Part shown: in pieces, positions 15,770 to 21,141 of the stretch
How the letters are laid out: every line of letters starts with the position of its first letter
Position numbering within the stretch: the stretch's first letter is position 1
Assembly (NCBI GenBank): GCA_030523805.1
Contig: JAUNHS010000020.1
Span: 1-21,141, forward strand
Direction: 5' to 3'
Origin: Acinetobacter sp.
Lineage (GTDB): Bacteria > Pseudomonadota > Gammaproteobacteria > Pseudomonadales > Moraxellaceae
Length of the DNA stretch: 21,141 nt
The notes under the pieces: generated by a model
Database searches by the model: none
Told to the model about the DNA's origin: nothing
What the model saw: only the letters and a program-made list of their open reading frames with translations
Position numbers and translations under genes: made by a program

Positions 15770-16651
15770 ATGTTGTGGGTTTTGTTTACTTTGTTGGCAG
15801 CGAGTATGCAGGCTGCACGCAATGCCTTTCAAAAGCAATTAAGTCAAACTGTGCCTGTATTAGGTGTTACGTTGGCACGATTTTTATACGCTGTACCATT
15901 GGCAATATGCTATTTATTGAGCCACTATATATTTCAAGAGCAATTCGCTTTACCCCAATGGAATGGTGCATTTTTTGCCTATGTCGTGGGTGCGTCTATC
16001 GCACAAATTTTAGCAACAGCCTTGATGGTGCAATTATTTCGCCTAAAAAATTATGCGATTGGTGTGGGATTAGCAAAAAGTGAAGCAATTTTAACTGCGA
16101 TTTTAGGCGTGAGCTTTTTTGGTACACAGTTGGGTGTATTGGGTTGGCTGGGCGTACTGATTGGTGGTATCGCTATATTTATGATGACAGGGGGCATTCG
16201 CTTAAAAGCATTATCGTGGCAAACTTTGGGTATTGGTTTAGGTAGTGGCTTGAGCTTTGCACTCACATCATTGTGGGTGAGAGAAGCCAGTTTACAGTTA
16301 GATTTGCCTGCATTAACATCGGCAGCATGGGTTATTTTTAGTGTAATTAGCTGTGAAGCGGTGATGTTGGTTTGCTATTTGGCATGGCGAGAGCCTGAAA
16401 CGTTGCGTAAATTGATGCAACAACAAAAATTGCTACTTGCAACTAGCGTGTTTTCATTTGTTGGGTCGTTAGGCTGGTTTAGTGCTATGAGTTTGCAACA
16501 CGTCGCTTTTGTGAAAACGGTGGGACAAATTGAAGTCTTATTTACATTATTGATTTCATTACTGATTTTTAAAGAACGCTTAAAGTCATCAGATATTTGG
16601 GGTTTGTTCTTGATTGTGATTGCTGCAATATTGGTGGTATGGGGTGCATGA
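15770..16651 (+). CDS. DMT-superfamily (EamA-like) transporter
   Basis: Inner-membrane protein of 293 residues with about ten hydrophobic helices in two halves, the normal EamA layout. Recognisable pieces are the N-terminal LAASMQAARNAFQKQLS, a basic turn after the fourth helix (RLKNYAIGVGLAKSEAI), and the last pair of helices with FVKTVGQIEVLFTLLISLLIFKERL, typical of the second EamA repeat. Family members export amino acids, nucleosides or other metabolites; the substrate cannot be told. AGG lies 9 nt before the ATG at 15770. A TTG at 15761 directly abuts that AGG and is unlikely to be used. It has its own upstream terminator and possible promoter; rlmA follows after 44 bp. Confidence 0.85.
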   Translation: MLWVLFTLLAASMQAARNAFQKQLSQTVPVLGVTLARFLYAVPLAICYLLSHYIFQEQFALPQWNGAFFAYVVGASIAQILATALMVQLFRLKNYAIGVGLAKSEAILTAILGVSFFGTQLGVLGWLGVLIGGIAIFMMTGGIRLKALSWQTLGIGLGSGLSFALTSLWVREASLQLDLPALTSAAWVIFSVISCEAVMLVCYLAWREPETLRKLMQQQKLLLATSVFSFVGSLGWFSAMSLQHVAFVKTVGQIEVLFTLLISLLIFKERLKSSDIWGLFLIVIAAILVVWGA

Positions 16652-16660
16652 TTTTATGCT
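16631..16660 (+). promoter_or_regulatory. Weak predicted promoter for rlmA-rarA
   Basis: TTGGTG (16631-16636) and TATGCT (16655-16660) are separated by 18 bp, overlapping the end of the transporter gene. Readthrough from that gene is equally possible. Confidence 0.3.
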
Positions 16661-16695
16661 AAACTATTCATCATTACGCATAGAATGAGAAGATT

Positions 16696-17556
16696 ATGCC
16701 CAATTCATCTGCATCGCCGAGTTTACAATGTCCTGTGTGCCAATCTGCATTGCACTTACATCATAAAACATGGCAATGCGAGCAATCGCATAGTTATGAC
16801 CAAGCCAAGCAAGGTTATGTGAATTTACACGTTGTACAGCATAAACATAGCAAATCGCCAGGGGATACGCCTGAAGCCGTACAAGCTCGCAGACGTTTTT
16901 TGCAAGCAGGTTTTTATCAACCTTTACAGCAAAAAATCATGAATGTATTGGCAGCGTTGGATATTCAAAATATTTTAGATATTGGCTGTGGCGAAGGTTA
17001 CTATACGCAAGCGATGGCACAAATCGTCCCACAAGTGATTGCTGTAGATATTGCCAAAACAGCCATTCAACTCGCTGCCAAGCAAGATGTGGCGAAAAAA
17101 GTTACATGGGTGGTAGGAACGGGGGCAGTCTTGCCTGTAGCAGATGGAAGTATGCACGCTTGTAGCAGTTTTTTTAGTCCCTTGCCCAAGCAGGAAATGT
17201 GCCGTGTATTACAAGCTGATGGTTATTTAATCGTAGCGACACCAGCACCACAGCATTTATACGCCATGAGAGAAGCACTATTTGAGCAAGTGCAAATGCA
17301 CGAACCTGAAAAATTTGTACAGCAATTACAACCAGAATTTCATTGTGTACAACAGCATTTAATAGAACATGAGTTTACCCTTGACCAGCAGCAATTACAC
17401 GATTTAATTTGTATGACTCCTTATGCGTGGAAAGCCAAAGCTGAGCGTCGTGCTGCATTGGAAGCACATACGCAATTCAAACTCACAGCAGCATTTACAT
17501 TATACGTTTTACAGCGTAGCCCTAGTGCCAAAATAGCAGAGAATCATCATGACTGA
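16696..17556 (+). CDS. rlmA: 23S rRNA (guanine(745)-N(1))-methyltransferase RlmA
   Basis: Also called RrmA. It methylates N1 of G745 in helix 35 of 23S rRNA. The protein has 286 residues (E. coli 269). The N-terminal zinc finger has C12, C15, C28 and H32, with the same spacing as E. coli RlmA (C5, C8, C21, H25). It is followed by the family block YDQAKQGYVNLHVVQHKHS and PGDTPEAVQARRRFLQAG. The Rossmann cofactor loop is ILDIGCGEGYYTQAM. The variant found in some Gram-positives modifies G748 instead; the sequence here is closer to the Gram-negative G745 type. GAGA lies 5 nt before the ATG. Its 3' end overlaps rarA by 8 bp. Confidence 0.93.
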   Translation: MPNSSASPSLQCPVCQSALHLHHKTWQCEQSHSYDQAKQGYVNLHVVQHKHSKSPGDTPEAVQARRRFLQAGFYQPLQQKIMNVLAALDIQNILDIGCGEGYYTQAMAQIVPQVIAVDIAKTAIQLAAKQDVAKKVTWVVGTGAVLPVADGSMHACSSFFSPLPKQEMCRVLQADGYLIVATPAPQHLYAMREALFEQVQMHEPEKFVQQLQPEFHCVQQHLIEHEFTLDQQQLHDLICMTPYAWKAKAERRAALEAHTQFKLTAAFTLYVLQRSPSAKIAENHHD

Positions 17557-18841
17557 ACATTTAATTCCTTTACCAGAACGCATTCGCCCACGAGATTTAA
17601 GTGAAATTATTGGTCAGCAGCATTTGTTGGGCGAAAATGCACCATTTCGTCAAATGATTGACCAAGGGCATTTGCCATCTATTTTATTTTGGGGGCCACC
17701 AGGCGTGGGCAAAACCACATTGGCATTATTGCTGGCTCAAGCAGTGGATCGTCCATTTGTGAGTTTATCGGCACTCAATACAGGCGTGAAGGAATTGCGT
17801 GAAGTGATTGGCGATGGCAATAGTAATGATTTATTGCCACCTGTATTGTTTATTGATGAAATTCATCGTTTTAATAAATCTCAACAAGATGCACTGCTAA
17901 ATGCTGTAGAAAAAGGCAAAATTACGCTCATTGGTGCGACGACTGAAAATCCATCATTTGAAGTCAATAAAGCATTGCTTTCACGTTGCCAAGTTTATAC
18001 GCTCAATGCTTTAAATGAACAAGAAATTCAGCAATTATTAACGCAGGCACTCAAACGAGACCGTTATTTGCAAAGTAAAAATATTCACATTGCAGAATAT
18101 CAAGCCTTTTTACAATTTTCTGCAGGCGATGCACGCAAAGCATTAAATTTATTAGATTTAGTTGCCAATAGCCTAGATGAGAATGCTGAACAGCATCACA
18201 TTAATAATGACATGGTAGTGCGTGTGGCTCAGCAAGGTTTTGCCCAATATGATAAATCTGGCGAACAGCATTATGATATTGTGTCAGCCATGATTAAATC
18301 TATTCGTGGTAGCGACCCCGATGCGGCATTATATTGGTTAGCACGAATGCTCAAAGGTGGTGAAGATCCGACTTTTATCGCTCGTCGCTTACTCATTTTA
18401 GCATCGGAAGATATTGGTAATTCAAATCCGAATGCTTTACTGCTGGCAGGCGAGTGTTTCCGTTCGGTACAAGTGATTGGTATGCCTGAAGCACGCATTA
18501 TTTTAGGACAAGTCGTGGTGTATCTAGCGACCAGTGCCAAAAGTAATAGTACTTATCTTGCCATTAATCGTGCGATGGAATTGGCAGAGAAAACAGCACA
18601 TTTGAGCGTACCGTTGCATTTACGCAATGCCCCAACAGAATTAATGAAACAACAAGGTTATGGTGTAGGTTATCAATATCCGCATAATTTCCCAGAGCAT
18701 TTTGTATTGCAAGATTATTTCCCTGAACAATTAAAAGGTACAAAACTTTATCAATATGCTTACAATCAGCGAGAAGTAGAAAGCGAACGCTTGCAACAAC
18801 GCCGCTGGTTGCAAACACATCAGCAAAATCCACAAGGTTGA
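17549..18841 (+). CDS. rarA: Replication-associated recombination protein A (AAA+ ATPase)
   Basis: Also called MgsA. Clamp-loader-like ATPase related to eukaryotic Mgs1/WRNIP1 that acts at stalled replication forks and gaps. The protein has 430 residues (E. coli 447). Walker A is GPPGVGKTT at 49-57, Walker B is LFIDEIHRFNKSQQDALL, and sensor 1 is IGATTENPSFEVNKALLSRC. The C-terminal tetramerisation region has YWLARMLKGGEDPTFIARRL, SEDIGNSNPNAL and the late block PHNFPEHFVLQDYFPEQLKGTKLY. The ATG lies inside the end of rlmA (8-bp overlap) with GAGA upstream, indicating coupled translation. It converges on the pseudopilin gene with only 17 bp between the stops and no obvious terminator. Confidence 0.96.
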   Translation: MTEHLIPLPERIRPRDLSEIIGQQHLLGENAPFRQMIDQGHLPSILFWGPPGVGKTTLALLLAQAVDRPFVSLSALNTGVKELREVIGDGNSNDLLPPVLFIDEIHRFNKSQQDALLNAVEKGKITLIGATTENPSFEVNKALLSRCQVYTLNALNEQEIQQLLTQALKRDRYLQSKNIHIAEYQAFLQFSAGDARKALNLLDLVANSLDENAEQHHINNDMVVRVAQQGFAQYDKSGEQHYDIVSAMIKSIRGSDPDAALYWLARMLKGGEDPTFIARRLLILASEDIGNSNPNALLLAGECFRSVQVIGMPEARIILGQVVVYLATSAKSNSTYLAINRAMELAEKTAHLSVPLHLRNAPTELMKQQGYGVGYQYPHNFPEHFVLQDYFPEQLKGTKLYQYAYNQREVESERLQQRRWLQTHQQNPQG

Positions 18842-18858
18842 TTATAGCAATACTGAAC

Positions 18859-19407
18859 TTATAATGAACAACTTTCTACATTTTGCTCTACACGGCTATG
18901 TCCCATTGCACTTAACACAATCCGACGGTGCAAACTGGCATTTTGTGTAGAGCAATAATAGAAAGAACCTTGCGAACCTTGTGGTAAAGCATTATTTTGC
19001 TTAAACATCAAATAATTGGCGTGCCTTGCACCTGAGTACGATAGACGAGCATAGCGAATATTTAAATCTTGCCGTTGCAATAGTGCGTCTTTTTGATCTT
19101 TTTGCCGATTTTGGTTCAAATCTACAAATACCAATATAGACTTTTCCCATGCCATTGTATTTGCACTACAGCGTTCCCCATCATAGCTAGGGCAAATCAC
19201 AATATCTTGATGACGAGTAAAGGCTTCCTGCCGAGCAATGCGAAATAGCATAGGAAAAGCATCGCTGATGAAATACATTTCTTGCTTGGCTTTTACATTT
19301 TGATAATAAGGCAATGCCAAACTACTCAAAACAGCAATAATAAAAATAACAATGAGTAATTCAAGTAAAGTAAACCCTGCTGCGTTATATTTCATACATT
19401 TGTGCAT
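18859..19407 (-). CDS. GspH/FimT-family type IV pilin-like (pseudopilin) protein
   Basis: A 182-residue minor-pilin-type protein. The type III signal is a short leader ending in Gly, with prepilin-peptidase cleavage after G11, then FTLLELLIVIFIIAVLSSLALP. Mature Phe1 and Glu5 are present. The C-terminal globular part has four cysteines, CPSYDGERC and one each in FYYCST and ESCSL, enough for two disulfides. The overall shape matches FimT/FimU and GspH, minor subunits that prime pilus or secretion pseudopilus assembly; in Acinetobacter, FimT-type proteins have been linked to DNA uptake. The in-frame ATG at 19395 would give a 7-residue leader; neither start has a clear ribosome site. A -10-like TATACA lies upstream on the minus strand near 19450. 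No other pilus genes are in the window. Confidence 0.85.
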   Translation of the reverse strand: MHKCMKYNAAGFTLLELLIVIFIIAVLSSLALPYYQNVKAKQEMYFISDAFPMLFRIARQEAFTRHQDIVICPSYDGERCSANTMAWEKSILVFVDLNQNRQKDQKDALLQRQDLNIRYARLSYSGARHANYLMFKQNNALPQGSQGSFYYCSTQNASLHRRIVLSAMGHSRVEQNVESCSL

Positions 19408-19588
19408 GATAGAGAGATTGATAAAAGATTGAAATTATGAAGAATTGTATAGAACTTTCGTTATAAAAAAAAGTAAAAATAGCGAAAATAAGCAAAAAAA
19501 GCTAGGCATAATCCATAAAAAACTGCTACAATAAGCAATATAAATGCATGAACATTTATAAAAGCAAGTAAAATTTACTAAATTACTC
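19408..19588. other. AT-rich intergenic region between the pseudopilin gene and the ompA promoter
   Basis: About 180 bp with long A-runs, for example around 19465 and 19492. It would hold the minus-strand pseudopilin promoter and possible upstream enhancer (UP-element-like) sequence for ompA. I see no coding frame, RNA gene or clear operator in it. Confidence 0.6.
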
Positions 19589-19617
19589 TTGAAATTGTAA
19601 GTAATTTTGTCTATAGT
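19589..19617 (+). promoter_or_regulatory. Predicted sigma-70 promoter of ompA
   Basis: TTGAAA (19589-19594) and TATAGT (19612-19617) are separated by exactly 17 bp, matching 5 of 6 consensus positions each. Transcription would start near 19624, giving a leader of about 160 nt. AT-rich DNA precedes it, as expected for a highly expressed gene. Confidence 0.7.
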
Positions 19618-19639
19618 TTTCTTGTCAAATTATCAGGCA

Positions 19640-19745
19640 CTTGGAAGTACAGTCTTAGGCTGAGTGTTTCGATGATATTTCTTAATGCAAAGCACATTAT
19701 TTGTGCGTAAATGCATAAATAATGGCTCTATAGTGAAAACTATAG
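19640..19745 (+). promoter_or_regulatory. Structured 5' leader of ompA
   Basis: Three potential stems lie in order. CAGTC/GGCTG around TTA (about 19659-19671) is flanked by CACT and AGTG. GCACA/TGTGC around TTATT (19692-19706) is extended outward by ATGCA/TGCAT (19685, 19712). TCTATAGT/ACTATAGA (19727-19746) is closed by a GAAA tetraloop. The ribosome site GGAGAG (about 19774-19779) lies outside all three. They may stabilise the mRNA or bind a regulator; no known riboswitch class is recognised. Confidence 0.45.
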
Positions 19746-19784
19746 AATGCTGAAACAGTAATTTTTATCTTTTGGAGAGATTCC

Positions 19785-20867
19785 ATGAAATTAAGCCGTA
19801 TCGCACTTGCTATGCTTGTTGCTGCACCTTTAGCTGCAAACGCTGGTGTAACCGTTACTCCTTTAATGCTTGGTTATACAATGTTTGATACAGAGCACAA
19901 CAACTTAACTTCTACTGAAAATCATTTAACTAATTCAAATGTTAAATTAGAAGATGACTTGTTTGTTGGTGCTGCGTTAGGTGTAGAATTAACGCCATCT
20001 GTTGGTTTTGAAGCTGAATATAGCCAAATCAAAGGTGATGTTGCTACTACTGGTACAAATTCTACAAATGCTGGCGAGTATAAAGGTCAAAACATCGCTG
20101 GTAACTTCTATGTTACAACTGATGCAATCACTAAAAACTACGACAGCAAAATCAAACCTTATGTATTGTTAGGTGCTGGTCATTATAAATATAAAGCAGA
20201 TACTGCTGTAATTAATGATAATGCTGCAAACGTAGCTGAAGAAGGTACTTTAGGTAATGCGGGTGTGGGTGCATTCTGGCGTTTAAATGATGCATTATCA
20301 TTGCGTACAGAAGCTCGTGGTACTTACCACTTTGACGAAAAATTCTGGAACTACACTGCTTTAGCAGGTTTAAATGTAGTTTTAGGTGGTCACTTGAAAC
20401 CAGCTGCTCCAGTTGAAGTTGTAGAGCCTGTTGTTGCTCCAGCACCAGCTCCTGCTCCAGCACCAGTTGTAGTAGAAAAGCCACAACCACGTCAATTACA
20501 AGAAGACTTAAATGTTGAATTGCGTGTATTCTTTGATGTAAACAAATCAAACATCAAAGACCAATACAAACCAGAAATCGCAAAAGTTGCTGAAGCATTA
20601 AATGAATTCCCGAATGCAACTGCACGTATTGAAGGTCATACAGATAACACTGGTCCACGTAAGTTGAATGAACGTTTATCTTTAGCTCGTGCTAACTCTG
20701 TTAAATCTGCACTTGTAAACGAGTTCAATATCAACCCACAACGTTTAAGTGCTGAAGGTTTCGCATGGGATCAACCAATTGCTGACAACAAAACAGCTGA
20801 AGGTCGTGCGATGAACCGTCGTGTATTTGCTACAATCAAAGGTAGCCGTATCGTTACTGTTCAGTAA
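19785..20867 (+). CDS. ompA: Outer-membrane protein OmpA
   Basis: Major outer-membrane protein of 360 residues. The signal peptide ends ANAG near residue 21. An eight-stranded barrel covers roughly residues 22-200 and includes LLGAGHYKY and [23 protein letters not shown]. An (Ala-Pro)5 hinge is at 218-227. The C-terminal peptidoglycan-binding OmpA domain begins near [19 protein letters not shown]. The residues that bind diaminopimelate in A. baumannii OmpA (D271, R286) correspond to D287 in GHTDNTG and R302 in SLARANS. The C-terminus stops at IVTVQ, without the Ala-rich tail I recall in A. baumannii. GGAGAG lies about 5 nt before the ATG. It has its own promoter, long leader and terminator, as expected for a strongly expressed single-gene unit. 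Confidence 0.97.
   Translation: MKLSRIALAMLVAAPLAANAGVTVTPLMLGYTMFDTEHNNLTSTENHLTNSNVKLEDDLFVGAALGVELTPSVGFEAEYSQIKGDVATTGTNSTNAGEYKGQNIAGNFYVTTDAITKNYDSKIKPYVLLGAGHYKYKADTAVINDNAANVAEEGTLGNAGVGAFWRLNDALSLRTEARGTYHFDEKFWNYTALAGLNVVLGGHLKPAAPVEVVEPVVAPAPAPAPAPVVVEKPQPRQLQEDLNVELRVFFDVNKSNIKDQYKPEIAKVAEALNEFPNATARIEGHTDNTGPRKLNERLSLARANSVKSALVNEFNINPQRLSAEGFAWDQPIADNKTAEGRAMNRRVFATIKGSRIVTVQ
20436..20465 (+). repeat. Ala-Pro hinge repeat in ompA
   Basis: Encodes (Ala-Pro)5. The 12-mer GCTCCAGCACCA occurs at 20436-20447 and again at 20454-20465, so the number of Ala-Pro units could change by slippage. Confidence 0.7.
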
Positions 20868-20894
20868 TCTGATACACTAATATCGTCAGATATT

Positions 20895-20926
20895 AAAAAC
20901 GCTCCATCTGAATGGGGCGTTTTTTA
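20895..20926 (+). terminator. Rho-independent terminator after ompA
   Basis: AAAAACGCTCCAT (20895-20907) pairs with ATGGGGCGTTTTT (20912-20924), with one G-T wobble and a 4-nt CTGA loop, ending in a T-run. Confidence 0.92.
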
Positions 20927-20939
20927 TTTGGGTGCTTTT

Positions 20940-21070
20940 TAGTGTAAAAATAGTAAAATTAAAATTATTATATAAAACAAAGCATTATGAAAATTTGTGA
21001 TTAATAAATAAACTTTTGAAAAAATAAATTCAAAAAACCCCTTGCCAAACGATAACAAGTCCTATATTAT
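20940..21070 (+). promoter_or_regulatory. Strong predicted promoter with AT-rich upstream region, reading out of the window
   Basis: TTGCCA (21042-21047) and TATTAT (21065-21070) are separated by 17 bp; an overlapping TATATT is at 21063. About 100 bp of nearly pure A/T upstream resembles an UP element. The start region ACGCACC is G/C-rich, as is common for stable-RNA promoters. The gene it drives lies beyond the window. Confidence 0.55.
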
Positions 21071-21077
21071 ACGCACC

Positions 21078-21094
21078 TGTCAGCGACACTGACA
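21078..21094 (+). other. Hairpin at the start of the right-edge transcript
   Basis: TGTCAG (21078-21083) pairs perfectly with CTGACA (21089-21094) around a CGACA loop, right at the expected transcription start. The remaining ~45 bp are AT-rich. An ATG at 21122 begins MNLSFY but has no ribosome site, so I do not call a gene there. Confidence 0.45.
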
Positions 21095-21141
21095 AATAAA
21101 AGTGAATAAAAACAAATACTTATGAATTTAAGTTTTTATTT

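Noticed and set aside
20212..20550. Minus-strand Leu/Gln-rich frame within ompA
   Set aside because: Antisense shadow of the Ala-Pro hinge and neighbouring ompA codons; the coding signal is clearly on the plus strand.
20867..20891. ATCTGA/TCAGAT inverted repeat just after the ompA stop
   Set aside because: Only 6 bp with a 13-nt loop and no T-run; the clear terminator is at 20895.
21122..21141. ATG beginning a frame (MNLSFY) at the right edge
   Set aside because: Too short to judge and without a ribosome site.
1..21141. Defence island, prophage, toxin-antitoxin, CRISPR array or integrated element
   Set aside because: All larger genes belong to core or common families. Base composition looks even, and no transposase, integrase, tRNA, direct-repeat boundary or repeat-spacer pattern was seen.

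Overview
This window is ordinary chromosome from a Gram-negative gammaproteobacterium, most probably Acinetobacter or a close relative in the Moraxellaceae. The best evidence is the OmpA at the right end. Its C-terminal domain reads like Acinetobacter OmpA, including the HTDNTG motif and the conserved Asp and Arg fifteen residues apart. A division/cell-wall (dcw) cluster that starts at rsmH and stops after mraY, and the moderately AT-rich DNA, fit the same group. I saw no insertion sequence, phage gene, CRISPR array, tRNA or rRNA.

Layout. Bases 1-1029 hold the end of a membrane-anchored metallophosphoesterase. It converges on a minus-strand pair, prlC (oligopeptidase A) followed by a small YheV-type zinc-ribbon gene, with a shared bidirectional terminator between them. 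Divergent from prlC is an ankyrin-like hypothetical gene, then a predicted outer-membrane barrel protein and dsbD. The dsbD product carries an unusually long low-complexity periplasmic linker. The six-gene dcw block rsmH-ftsL-ftsI-murE-murF-mraY (7422-14906) is tightly packed (4-bp overlap, then gaps of 10, 3, 15 and 0 bp). It has a recognisable promoter upstream and a strong terminator after mraY. Next come a small secreted MliC-like protein, a DMT-family exporter, rlmA overlapping rarA, a lone minus-strand FimT/GspH-type pseudopilin, and ompA with a long structured leader. The last ~200 bases hold an AT-rich stretch and a strong promoter firing out of the window.

How the genes work together. 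The dcw block supplies the late cytoplasmic and membrane steps of peptidoglycan precursor synthesis (MurE, MurF, MraY) and septal synthesis (FtsL, FtsI), with RsmH as the customary ribosome-methylating first gene. DsbD feeds reducing power to the periplasm. OmpA ties the outer membrane to peptidoglycan. rlmA and rarA look translationally coupled.

I did not find a clear undescribed system. The points most worth a second look are the 5' regions of dsbD (a possible leader peptide across a terminator-like hairpin), of the MliC-like gene (an anti-Shine-Dalgarno element competing with another stem) and of ompA (a tetraloop hairpin), plus the enlarged DsbD linker and FtsL N-terminus. All coordinates and motifs were read by eye; no search or folding program was run.
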